From: Pseudomonas hunanensis
GTDB taxonomy: Bacteria > Pseudomonadota > Gammaproteobacteria > Pseudomonadales > Pseudomonadaceae
Length of the DNA stretch: 64,000 bases
Direction of reading: 5' to 3'
NCBI RefSeq assembly: GCF_013393325.1
Contig: NZ_QJRC01000076.1
Span: 1-64,000, forward strand
Of the stretch, positions 10,975-20,677 are shown piece by piece (position 1 is the first letter of the stretch; every line of letters starts with the position of its first letter). The position numbers were made by a program, and so were the translations under genes. The notes below the pieces were generated by a model that did not search any database, was not told the origin of the DNA, and saw only the letters and a program-made list of their open reading frames with translations.

Positions 10975-11051
10975 GCAGCGGTAGTTCAGTCGGTTAGAAT
11001 ACCGGCCTGTCACGCCGGGGGTCGCGGGTTCGAGTCCCGTCCGCTGCGCCA
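10975..11051 (+). tRNA. tRNA-Asp (anticodon GTC), copy 1
   Basis: 77-nt cloverleaf with encoded CCA. Acceptor GCAGCGG pairs with CCGCTGC; the anticodon loop CTGTCAC carries GTC; T loop GTTCGAGTC. Identical in sequence to the two copies downstream. Confidence 0.97.
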
Positions 11052-11150
11052 TTTTTCAGTAACAGATGGGTGCATGGCACCGGTCTGAAGCCACAAGGCA
11101 AATGCCTTGGGCTGATCCCAGTTTCAATCAGGCGCGAGCCTGAACGATAC

Positions 11151-11227
11151 GCAGCGGTAGTTCAGTCGGTTAGAATACCGGCCTGTCACGCCGGGGGTCG
11201 CGGGTTCGAGTCCCGTCCGCTGCGCCA
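11151..11227 (+). tRNA. tRNA-Asp (anticodon GTC), copy 2
   Basis: Identical to copies 1 and 3. Together with its flanks it forms a 218-bp unit that is repeated, with drift outside the tRNA, to give copy 3. Confidence 0.97.
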
Positions 11228-11273
11228 TCTTCGTTTCAAGGTCCCTAGAACACCTTGAAGCAAACACAAGAGA

Positions 11274-11297
11274 AGCGATCACGTTATCGCTTTTTTT
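11274..11297 (+). terminator. Terminator-like hairpin between tRNA-Asp 2 and 3
   Basis: AGCGAT (11274-11279) pairs with ATCGCT (11286-11291) and runs into a T tract. The short stem may allow partial read-through to copy 3. Confidence 0.6.
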
Positions 11298-11368
11298 GTG
11301 CCTGCCCCGATGCCATTGCGGCGCAAGGGTAGACCCAGGTTTCAATCGGGCGCAAGCCTGAATGATAC

Positions 11369-11445
11369 GCAGCGGTAGTTCAGTCGGTTAGAATACCGGC
11401 CTGTCACGCCGGGGGTCGCGGGTTCGAGTCCCGTCCGCTGCGCCA
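11369..11445 (+). tRNA. tRNA-Asp (anticodon GTC), copy 3
   Basis: Identical to the other two copies, with encoded CCA; last gene before the strong terminator at 11488. Confidence 0.97.
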
Positions 11446-11487
11446 TCTTCGCCTCAAGGCCCCATGAACGCCTTGAAGCAACGTCAA

Positions 11488-11510
11488 AGCGACCTTCGGG
11501 TCGCTTTTTT
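11488..11510 (+). terminator. Intrinsic terminator of the tRNA operon
   Basis: AGCGACC-TTCG-GGTCGCT: a 7-bp GC-rich stem with a stable TTCG tetraloop, followed by a T run. A textbook Rho-independent terminator. Confidence 0.9.
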
Positions 11511-11646
11511 CGTTCTGGCGCCTGGTAAATTGCCTGCCTTTACCCAGATTTACACCAACCTGACAGGTTCTTCACCGACCAGCGGTTCCTGTGCCTGCCT
11601 GCTGTGTTGCACAATAGGCACCTTCTCGACATACCCGGAATTCGCA

Positions 11647-12459
11647 ATGACCAGATCTTCCGTCTTTGGTGCGCTCGGGCTGGCCCTGGTGCTGGCGGGC
11701 GTGACCGGTTGTTCCTCGAAAAAAGCGGCCGTCTATGAGCACGAAAACTTCGATGACTCAGGTACGTTCTCGCGCAGCTTTCCGGTGAGCGATGCTGGCT
11801 CTTGCGAGGCGGCCAGGCGTGCCTTGCTCAGCCAGGGGTACATCATTACCAGCAGCGGTGCCAACCAGGTGGTGGGCAACAAGAGCTTCCAGCAGAACAG
11901 CGAGAACCACCTGCAGATCAGCTTCAACGTCACCTGCGCGCCGGATGTGAGCGACGAACAGCGCTCGACCATGTTCGCCAACGCCCTGCAGGACCGTTAT
12001 GCACTGAAAAAGTCCAATACCTCCGCCAGCCTGGGTGTGGGCGTGCTGGGGTCGGTGTCGATGCCGATCGGCTCCAGTGACGACTCGATGGTCAAGGTAG
12101 CCAGCGAGACCGTGACTGCGGCGCAGTTCTATGACCGCTATTTCGCCTTGGTGGAGAGCTATTTGCCCAAACCGAAGAAGGTCGAAAAGGCCAAGGTCGA
12201 CGCACCAGTGCCGAAGGTTGAAAAGCCGGCGGTTGACCTGGGGTTGCCGGAGCAGGCTGCGGCGAACCCAGTGGCGCCTGCCCCTGCCCAGGAAGCTGCA
12301 CCCGCGCCTGCGGCTGTTTCCCCGGCAAGTGAGGCAGTCGCGGCACCGGTGGTGGATGACAGTCAGGGTTCGCAGCCGGTCGCACCGCCCGTGGAGGCTG
12401 CGCCGATTCAGGTGCAGCAGGATGCACAGCCTGCCGAGGCTGTGCCGCCTTCCCTTTGA
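11647..12459 (+). CDS. DUF2242-type lipoprotein
   Basis: A 270-aa protein with a lipoprotein signal ending in the lipobox VTGC (Cys-22), so it is probably lipid-anchored in the envelope. A conserved-looking globular part (about 40-175, with YITSSGANQVVGNK and FNVTCAPDVSDEQRS) is followed by a ~95-residue Pro/Ala/Val/Lys-rich tail of low complexity. I recognise it as the DUF2242 family, whose function is unknown. The start was chosen at 11647 because it gives a proper signal peptide; the frame is open further upstream. It is monocistronic after the tRNA terminator. Confidence 0.82.
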   Translation: MTRSSVFGALGLALVLAGVTGCSSKKAAVYEHENFDDSGTFSRSFPVSDAGSCEAARRALLSQGYIITSSGANQVVGNKSFQQNSENHLQISFNVTCAPDVSDEQRSTMFANALQDRYALKKSNTSASLGVGVLGSVSMPIGSSDDSMVKVASETVTAAQFYDRYFALVESYLPKPKKVEKAKVDAPVPKVEKPAVDLGLPEQAAANPVAPAPAQEAAPAPAAVSPASEAVAAPVVDDSQGSQPVAPPVEAAPIQVQQDAQPAEAVPPSL

Positions 12460-12627
12460 TAAAGCCGGTACAGGCTGCGCACATCCCCTGTTACAGACAC
12501 CCCGCGATAACTTCCTGAACACCTGCTACGTTTATCACTCATACGCTTGTCATCATCGCTTCATCCCACCTGCTTAGGCTGAAGGCGATACCCACGAAGA
12601 CAAAATGAGCAAAGAGGACGCAGGGCT

Positions 12628-12714
12628 ATGGATGAATATCAGGAAGAACTACTCGAAACCCAGGCTTATGAACTGGACACCCCGGAACCGGCCGACGATG
12701 CCACCGAGCTTTAA
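12628..12714 (+). CDS. Possible 28-aa acidic small protein
   Basis: ATG to TAA encodes 28 residues (begins MDEYQEELLETQAYELD), strongly acidic with no basic residue. An AGAGG stretch lies ~10 nt before the ATG. It lies in the otherwise empty 250-bp gap after the DUF2242 gene and ends 3 nt into the tail of the convergent AraC gene. I do not recognise it; the acidic, amphipathic look is coding-like, but 28 codons is short enough to be chance. Confidence 0.4.
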   Translation: MDEYQEELLETQAYELDTPEPADDATEL

Positions 12715-13751
12715 CCCGCCCGGCGCTGGCTGCGGCGGAACTCCCCCGGCGTGAGGCCCGTCCAGCGCTTGAACGCGCGCTGGAAGGCCTCGGCTGAAGC
12801 AAACCCCAACAGATAGGCAATCTCGCCAAAGGCCAGCTCCGTGTCACGGATGTAGGTCTCTGCCAGGTCGCGCCGTGTTTCGTTGAGCAGGTCGCGAAAC
12901 CGCGTGCCTTCCTCGGCGAGTTTGCGACGCAAGGTCCAGGTTGGCAGCTGCAGGTGCAGCGCCACTTCTTCCAGGTCCGGTTCACGGCCACCATTGAGCA
13001 GCGGGCCCAGCAGATGGGTGATGCGCTCGCCCAGGCTGCGTACCCGTGTGCGCTGTAGCAACTCTGCTTCGCACAGTTGCAGCAGGTGCTGCCAGGTGCT
13101 CGGGCAGTGCCTGGGGTTGGCTAGTTGTAGTGTTGCGCGGCTTAGCCGCAGTTGATTGGCTTCGGCCGTGAATTGCACTGGCGTGCTGCACAGCGCCTGA
13201 TAGCGCGCAGCATAGGCGGGGGCGGAAAATTCGATGCTAAGGCGTTCTGCCTGTATCGCCATGCCGGCCAGGTCGGCAAGTTGCGCCAGCCAGCCGGCAA
13301 GCAGTGAATCGACCACGAAGCGGTTGTAGGCGTTGTAGGGGCTGATGGAATAGAAGCGCAACCAAGCGCCCTGGGCATCTTCCACGAAGCTGGAACGGCC
13401 ACGGTAGTTGGCCGCGTACAGGGGCTCGAAGCGCAGCAGCGTGCGCGCCGCCTCGCCCAGGGTGGGGGCCTGGGCGGCGGTTACTCCGGCCAGGCCGGCA
13501 TGTGCCAGGCGGCTCAAGCGCCCCATGTGCAGGCCGAGTGCGGCTTCGCCGCTCAGCTCGATGGCTGCGTGGCCCAGGTGCATGTAGCGGGGGATCGACA
13601 AGCGCGCGCCGGCTTCGGCAAGGCGTGGGGCATCCAGGCCATAGCGCAGCAGCAGGGGCTCGGGGTCATGACCCCGCTCGCGCAGGGCCTCGGTCAGCGG
13701 CTGGACAAAGCCTACTGAAAGGTCGCCGAGGCGTACGCGGGGGCGGGCCAT
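12711..13751 (-). CDS. AraC family transcriptional regulator
   Basis: 346 aa. The N-terminal ~190 residues resemble the arabinose-binding-like sensor found in OruR/ArgR-type Pseudomonas regulators (HLGHAAIELSGEAALGLHMG...). The C-terminal ~100 residues are the AraC double helix-turn-helix, ending FGEIAYLLGFASAEAFQRAFKRWTGLTPGEFRR. It starts 4 bp after the stop of the upstream nitrilase-like gene on the same strand, so the two are almost certainly cotranscribed. The ligand is unknown; the neighbouring gene gives no obvious pathway. Confidence 0.88.
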   Translation of the reverse strand: MARPRVRLGDLSVGFVQPLTEALRERGHDPEPLLLRYGLDAPRLAEAGARLSIPRYMHLGHAAIELSGEAALGLHMGRLSRLAHAGLAGVTAAQAPTLGEAARTLLRFEPLYAANYRGRSSFVEDAQGAWLRFYSISPYNAYNRFVVDSLLAGWLAQLADLAGMAIQAERLSIEFSAPAYAARYQALCSTPVQFTAEANQLRLSRATLQLANPRHCPSTWQHLLQLCEAELLQRTRVRSLGERITHLLGPLLNGGREPDLEEVALHLQLPTWTLRRKLAEEGTRFRDLLNETRRDLAETYIRDTELAFGEIAYLLGFASAEAFQRAFKRWTGLTPGEFRRSQRRAG

Positions 13752-13755
13752 GGGC

Positions 13756-14874
13756 CTACAGCCACAGGTTCAGCAGGCGGGCGCCATGGCTAGGAGTACC
13801 CGCCAGCAGTTCACCCGACTGGCGGGCAAAGCCCTGGCCGTCGCTGGCCTGTTCCCAGAACTGCCCGCGCATGAACACGCTCATGCTGCTGACGCCGGCC
13901 CCGGCTGCCTCGGTCAGGCGCTGCCAGGCGTTCTGCTCGCTGACTTCGCCACGTTGCAGGGCCAGCCCAGCGGTGGCCTCCTGGTGGCGATTGCCACGCC
14001 ATGGCGCTTCCCAGCTGCCTTTGCCGCTCAGGAACACCGGGTTGGCGATCAGCTGTACTGCTTGCTGTGCCAGTTGTTGGTGGTTTTCCGGGTACCAGCT
14101 GTCACTGCCCACCAGTACCCCCAGGCGCCCGGCGGGAGTCTGCACGACTTGCAGCGGGTGCTGGCGGCCGTCGTGGACATAGCGACGCATTTCACTGTCA
14201 GGGTATTGCTGGCGTTGGGGCTGGCCCAGTAGCGAGCCGTCGCCGGCAAACACCACGCTGCTGTTGAACAGCGGACCACGGCCGGCATGCAGCACGCCTT
14301 GTTTCACGTAGGGTTCGGGCAGCACGATCGAGCCGGCCACCAAGGTGACGCCAAACTCCTTGGCAAGGCCGCCGAACAGTTGCTGGTAGTCTGCGGCCAT
14401 CTGCTCGGCCTTCATGCGCAGGTGCGCATCGGCACGCCAGTCGTCGCCGTCGGCGCCAAGCATGGCCAGGCCGTAGCGCAGCGGGTTGCTTAGCTCCAGC
14501 CATTGTTGAGCCTCGCGGCTCTGAGTGACCTGGTACAGCTCGTTTTTCTCACCGCGCGCCCACAACCAGGTACCGATGTGCTCTGGCAGCACCACCACCG
14601 TGCGTGGGCCCACCAGCCCTTGGGCTCGGGCTTGCTCCAGGTAAGCGGCGAGCTTGCGGTGCAGGCGTTGCAGGTTCTGGTAGTCGCCTGGGTAAAGCAG
14701 CGGCTCCACACCGAGCAGGTTGCCATGCTCGCCCGGCACGCCATGGTTGAGTGCCAACTCGATGCGCAGGTCGGACAGGTAGTGGCCTTCCGGGCGCTGT
14801 TGAGTCCAGAAACCGTAGCCGCAAAGCGCGGCGATCATCACCAGCGCCAGGGCGCTTGCCAGGAGTTTTCGCAT
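13756..14874 (-). CDS. Nitrilase-fold exported protein lacking the catalytic Cys
   Basis: About 372 aa with an N-terminal signal or anchor helix (MRKLLASALALVMIAALCGYG) and a carbon-nitrogen hydrolase fold. The catalytic Glu region is present (VVVLPEHIGTW, Glu-98). The segment that normally reads CYDxRFPE reads GSDSWYPE, so the Cys nucleophile is Gly-256, and the region where the catalytic Lys is expected (GDGSLLGQPQRQQ) has none. It should therefore be inactive as an amidase and may bind a ligand instead. A GTG five codons upstream is an alternative start. It is coupled to the AraC gene (4-bp gap). Confidence 0.75.
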   Translation of the reverse strand: MRKLLASALALVMIAALCGYGFWTQQRPEGHYLSDLRIELALNHGVPGEHGNLLGVEPLLYPGDYQNLQRLHRKLAAYLEQARAQGLVGPRTVVVLPEHIGTWLWARGEKNELYQVTQSREAQQWLELSNPLRYGLAMLGADGDDWRADAHLRMKAEQMAADYQQLFGGLAKEFGVTLVAGSIVLPEPYVKQGVLHAGRGPLFNSSVVFAGDGSLLGQPQRQQYPDSEMRRYVHDGRQHPLQVVQTPAGRLGVLVGSDSWYPENHQQLAQQAVQLIANPVFLSGKGSWEAPWRGNRHQEATAGLALQRGEVSEQNAWQRLTEAAGAGVSSMSVFMRGQFWEQASDGQGFARQSGELLAGTPSHGARLLNLWL

Positions 14875-14970
14875 GAAGCAGTACGGCACCTTGGACAGTG
14901 AGGGTCCCCTAGGTTAGTCGCGCTGTATGCCAGGATCAATAACTTGTCAGTTTCGATCATTGAGCCAATT

Positions 14971-14984
14971 CAAACGGCTGTTTA
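14971..14984. promoter_or_regulatory. Candidate PsrA-type operator upstream of fadH
   Basis: CAAAC-GGCT-GTTTA matches the published PsrA recognition pattern (G/C)AAAC-N2-4-GTTT(G/C) at all but the last base. It lies 83 bp before fadH. PsrA is the Pseudomonas long-chain-fatty-acid-responsive TetR regulator. The assignment is inference from pattern and gene function. Confidence 0.4.
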
Positions 14985-14994
14985 ATGTCGCTGA

Positions 14995-17103
<2,109 letters not shown>

Positions 17104-17111
17104 ATGGGCAG

Positions 17112-17155
17112 GGGCCGCTTCGCGGCCCTTTCGCGACCAAGGCCGCTCGCACAAG
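17112..17155. repeat. REP palindrome after fadH
   Basis: GGGCCGC (17112-17118) pairs with GCGGCCC (17122-17128), followed by the arm TTTCGCGACCAAGGCCGCTC shared with other REPs in the window. Confidence 0.75.
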
Positions 17156-17199
17156 GATCGCGTAACCTTTCGCTTCGTCCATCCCTGTAAACTGCGGCC

Positions 17200-18093
17200 A
17201 TGCCTGTATTCGACCTTCCTCAAGCCCCCCTGCAACGCCTGGATCTGCCTTGGCTGGCAACCGCACAGGTCGAAGCCGCCATCCTGCGTCTGGACCTGAT
17301 CGACCCGCTGATCAGCGGCAACAAGTGGTTCAAGCTACGCCATCACCTGGATCAGGCCAGTGCCGATAACGCCCCCGGGCTGATCAGCCTCGGCGGTAAC
17401 CATTCCAACCACCTGCACGCCCTGGCCGCCGCTGGCAAACGCTTCGGCTTCGCCACTGTCGGCCTGCTGCGCGGTCACGCCCAGGATACGCCAACCGTGC
17501 GTGACCTGCAGGCGCTGGGCATGGCGCTGCACTGGTTGGGCTATGGCGGCTACCGCGCACGCAACGAGCCCGGTTTCTGGGGCCCCTGGCAGGCACGTTA
17601 CCCAGGCTGGCACTGCATCCCCGAAGGCGGTGGCGGGCAAGCTGGCGCGCAGGGCTGCGCGCAGATCATGCAGCAGGCGCACGCGCAAATCGCGACGCTG
17701 GGGTGGTCGGGCTACGACGCCTGGTGGCTGGCTGCTGGAACGGGTACTACCTTGGCCGGCCTGGTGCTGGCCGAGGCGGGGGCACATGCGGTACATGGCG
17801 CACTTGCCGTGCCCAGGGCTCATGGTGTGCCGGAGACGGTAGCTGCATTGGCCGGCACGCTTGGTTACCAGCTACACGACGCCTGCCGTGGTGGTTTCGG
17901 CAAGTTCGACGATGAACTGCTGGCCTTCATTGCCGAGTGCGAGCAACACACTGGGGTGCCGTTCGAAGCGCTCTACACCGGCAAGGCCCTGCTGGCCCTG
18001 CGTAATCAGGTCGCTGCCGGGCTGTTCACGCCCGGCAGCCGCCTGATCTTCGTCCACACAGGTGGCCTGCAGGGCCGGCGCGGTTACTTGTAG
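17200..18093 (+). CDS. PLP-dependent ACC deaminase / D-cysteine desulfhydrase family protein
   Basis: 297 aa, fold type II PLP enzyme. The PLP-lysine context is PLISGNKWFKLRHHL (probably Lys-42), followed by LISLGGNHSNHLHALAAAG, which binds substrate and phosphate. The GTG-TTLAG loop near residue 180 completes the PLP pocket. It is ~35 residues shorter than true ACC deaminases, and the GGNK-type motif carries an SGNKW variant, so D-amino-acid desulfhydration is at least as likely as ACC deamination. Its last 10 bases overlap the convergent cytochrome b561 gene. Confidence 0.82.
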   Translation: MPVFDLPQAPLQRLDLPWLATAQVEAAILRLDLIDPLISGNKWFKLRHHLDQASADNAPGLISLGGNHSNHLHALAAAGKRFGFATVGLLRGHAQDTPTVRDLQALGMALHWLGYGGYRARNEPGFWGPWQARYPGWHCIPEGGGGQAGAQGCAQIMQQAHAQIATLGWSGYDAWWLAAGTGTTLAGLVLAEAGAHAVHGALAVPRAHGVPETVAALAGTLGYQLHDACRGGFGKFDDELLAFIAECEQHTGVPFEALYTGKALLALRNQVAAGLFTPGSRLIFVHTGGLQGRRGYL

Positions 18094-18629
18094 GGCAGCA
18101 TGCGCAACAGTGTGTTGTCGCGCTGCACATAGTGGTGGTACAGCCCGGCCAGTGCGTGCAGGCCGATCAGCCAGTAGCCCCAGCTGCCGATACGTTCATG
18201 CCAGCCCTTGATGAACTTGGCCTGGTCCGGGTTCGGGCCGATCAGGTGCGGCAGTTCCAGGCCGAAGAACGGCACCGGTTTGTCGGCGGCGCTGAGGATC
18301 AGCCAGCCGGCCAGCGGCAGGCCGATCATCAGCAGGTAAAGCGCCAAATGCATCAGGTGTGCAAGGCCGGTTTGCCAGGCTGGCGGCTTGGGCACGATGG
18401 GCGGGGTCGGGCGGCTCAGGCGCATGGCCAGGCGCAGCCAGACCAGTACGAACACGCTGAGCCCGAGCATGAAGTGCAGGTCCTTCATCAGGTTGCGTTC
18501 GGCGCTGTCCTTGGGGAACAGGCCACGCAGTTCGATAAGGGCGTAGACAGCGGCCAGCAGTACCAGCATCAGCCAATGCAGGGCGATGGACAGGCGTGCG
18601 TAATGGGTCGCGGGGGTGGATGAAACCAT
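18084..18629 (-). CDS. Cytochrome b561 family protein
   Basis: 181 aa with four membrane helices and conserved His residues for two b hemes (YARLSIALHWLML near the N-terminus, DLHFMLGLSVFVLVWLRL, and HERIGSWGYWLIGLHALAGLYHHYVQRD near the C-terminus). Family members such as E. coli CybB pass electrons from ubiquinol to oxygen or superoxide. It stands alone, convergent with the PLP gene. The specific partner cannot be read from context. Confidence 0.88.
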   Translation of the reverse strand: MVSSTPATHYARLSIALHWLMLVLLAAVYALIELRGLFPKDSAERNLMKDLHFMLGLSVFVLVWLRLAMRLSRPTPPIVPKPPAWQTGLAHLMHLALYLLMIGLPLAGWLILSAADKPVPFFGLELPHLIGPNPDQAKFIKGWHERIGSWGYWLIGLHALAGLYHHYVQRDNTLLRMLPYK

Positions 18630-18765
18630 GATCGGTCCTCGTCATCAGGTCGGAATGGCGCTCTTGCTGGCGCTCAGGTACCACTGTAAAGGTTACCGGG
18701 AACAAATCTTTGCGCTGGGTCTGTGAAAATTGTGTTGCCCGCACCGGCCTTTTTAACGGGCGACA

Positions 18766-19698
18766 TCATGCCTCGGGTAAAAATGGCCAATTGTCAGCCA
18801 CCAGAAACACCCGCTCCACCTCCTGCCATGCGCCATCACCCGCCTGCTCCAACCTCACCAGCAACTGTGCCGGCGCTTGCCGCTCCAGCACATGCAACCA
18901 TGCCGCAAATTGCTCCACCGTCCAGCATTCGCCTGCTTCGACCCGCGCCGGTGCCAGCCAGGCATGCCGCTGCAGCGGCTGCCAATGCTCACCCTCTGCC
19001 ATCTCCCAGTCCCGCCGTCGCACCCAGCGCCCGCGCAAGTGCTGCGGGTTGGCCCCAGCGGGTGGCTCGGCATGCCCAGGCAACGGATAGAACAGATAGC
19101 CGCCCAGCCATACATGGGCCTGCACCTGCTCAACCCCCAGCGTGGCCAACAGCTCGCGGCTGTGCGCGCCCTTGGACATGGGCAACTGGTGCCCGGCCAG
19201 GTGCGCAAGCTTGGTCCCCAACCGGTCATGGCAGCCTGGGCCCAGCCAGGTGTGCGGGTTGAGCCCGCCGCCTTCAGGGCCCAGGTACAGCTTGATCGCC
19301 AGTTCCAGGTGGTGCACGCCGTCGCCGTCGCGCAGTACCACGTCCAGCTCGCCCAAGGTGCGCCCGCCGTCGCGAATCGCCAGGTTGGCCGCCAGTAGTT
19401 CGATGCCCGGCGCCTGGCCCAGGGCGAATTGCCACAGGCGTTCGTAGTAATGCCCCAGGCGCCGGCTGCCCAGTTTCGCCAGCCATTCGCGCAACGGGCG
19501 GTCGTCGTCATCCAGCCCGCGCAACCACTGTTCAAGGCGTTGTGGCTGCTGCGCCCACAGGCTGCCTGCCAGCGGGTGGCGCTGGGGGCAGGGCGGGGCG
19601 CTGAGCAGTGGCGGCGACAGCAGGGCCCAGGCCAAATCGCGCACGGCGGGGCGCTGCAATTGTCGGGGCAGGTCTTGGAGCAAGGTGAATGGCGTCAT
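18766..19698 (-). CDS. DUF1853 family protein
   Basis: 310 aa starting MTPFTLLQDLPRQLQRPAVRDLAWALLSPP. Tryptophan-rich, no signal or membrane segment. Segments such as GHYYERLWQFALG, LGELDVVLRD-(17 aa)-KLYLG and a metal-ligand-like arrangement of E, D and K recall a PD-(D/E)XK nuclease core (LGELDVVL, then ELAIKLYL), which is how the DUF1853 family has been viewed. Function is unknown. It is divergent from nadK across 88 bp. The frame is open upstream, but only the ATG at 19698 avoids overlap with nadK. Confidence 0.75.
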   Translation of the reverse strand: MTPFTLLQDLPRQLQRPAVRDLAWALLSPPLLSAPPCPQRHPLAGSLWAQQPQRLEQWLRGLDDDDRPLREWLAKLGSRRLGHYYERLWQFALGQAPGIELLAANLAIRDGGRTLGELDVVLRDGDGVHHLELAIKLYLGPEGGGLNPHTWLGPGCHDRLGTKLAHLAGHQLPMSKGAHSRELLATLGVEQVQAHVWLGGYLFYPLPGHAEPPAGANPQHLRGRWVRRRDWEMAEGEHWQPLQRHAWLAPARVEAGECWTVEQFAAWLHVLERQAPAQLLVRLEQAGDGAWQEVERVFLVADNWPFLPEA

Positions 19699-19786
19699 CC
19701 TGCGAGCATAGCCGGTTTGCCGCTGCCCGGTGCTTTCGCCCATAATCGGCGCATCGTCACCCGCCGCAGAGCCTCGCAGGAGCCCC

Positions 19787-20677
19787 ATGGAGCAATTTCG
19801 CAATATCGGTATCATCGGTCGCCTTGGCAGCTCGCAGGTGCTCGACACCATTCGCCGACTGAAAAAATTCCTCCTCGATCGCCACCTGCACGTGATCCTC
19901 GAGGACACCATCGCCGAAGTGCTGCCTGGCCATGGCCTGCAAACCTCCACCCGCAAGCTGCTGGGCGAGGTCTGCGACCTGGTCATCGTGGTCGGCGGCG
20001 ACGGCAGCCTGCTGGGCGCTGCCCGTGCCCTGGCCCGGCACAACATTCCGGTGCTGGGCATCAACCGTGGCAACCTGGGCTTCCTCACCGACATCCGCCC
20101 CGACGAGCTGGAAGTGAAGGTCGCCCAGGTGCTCGATGGCCACTACCTGGTAGAAAACCGCTTCCTGCTGCAGGCCGAGGTGCGCCGCCACCACGAAGCC
20201 ATCGGCCAGGGTGATGCGCTGAACGACGTGGTGCTGCACCCCGGCAAGTCCACGCGCATGATCGAGTTCGAGATCTACATCGACGGCCAGTTCGTCTGCA
20301 GCCAAAAGGCCGACGGCCTGATCGTCGCCACCCCCACCGGCTCCACCGCCTATGCGCTGTCGGCCGGTGGGCCGATCATGCACCCCAAGCTCGACGCTAT
20401 CGTGATCGTGCCGATGTACCCGCACACCCTGTCGGGGCGGCCGATCGTGGTCGATGGCAACAGCGAGCTGAAGATCGTGGTCTCCAAGGACCTGCAGATC
20501 TACCCGCAGGTGTCCTGTGACGGCCAGAACCACTTCACCTGCGCCCCCGGCGACACCATCACGGTGAGCAAGAAACCGCAGAAACTGCGCCTGATCCACC
20601 CGTTGGACCACAATTACTACGAGGTCTGCCGCACCAAGCTGGGGTGGGGCAGCCGCCTGGGGAGCAGGGACGACTGA
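19787..20677 (+). CDS. nadK: NAD kinase
   Basis: Phosphorylates NAD to NADP with ATP. 296 aa starting MEQFRNIGIIGRLGSS. The signature GGDGS is at residues 70-74 and the second family motif appears as ALNDVVLHPG, with the glycine-rich TPTGSTAYALSAGGP. The start at 19787 has a CAGGAG site at the right distance. The stop overlaps the start of the following phosphatase gene (TGATG). Confidence 0.96.
   Translation: MEQFRNIGIIGRLGSSQVLDTIRRLKKFLLDRHLHVILEDTIAEVLPGHGLQTSTRKLLGEVCDLVIVVGGDGSLLGAARALARHNIPVLGINRGNLGFLTDIRPDELEVKVAQVLDGHYLVENRFLLQAEVRRHHEAIGQGDALNDVVLHPGKSTRMIEFEIYIDGQFVCSQKADGLIVATPTGSTAYALSAGGPIMHPKLDAIVIVPMYPHTLSGRPIVVDGNSELKIVVSKDLQIYPQVSCDGQNHFTCAPGDTITVSKKPQKLRLIHPLDHNYYEVCRTKLGWGSRLGSRDD

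Noticed and set aside
11070..11258. 62-codon frame across the second tRNA-Asp
   Set aside because: It lies over a tRNA gene and its repeat flank; no coding pattern.
10975..11445. Regularly spaced identical repeats that might suggest a CRISPR-like array
   Set aside because: The repeats fold as full tRNA-Asp genes with CCA ends, are 77 nt long, number three, and no cas genes are present.
12605..12714. ATG at 12605 in a different frame upstream of the 28-codon frame
   Set aside because: The product would run into the AraC gene on the opposite strand, is Pro/Arg-rich noise, and has a poor ribosome site.
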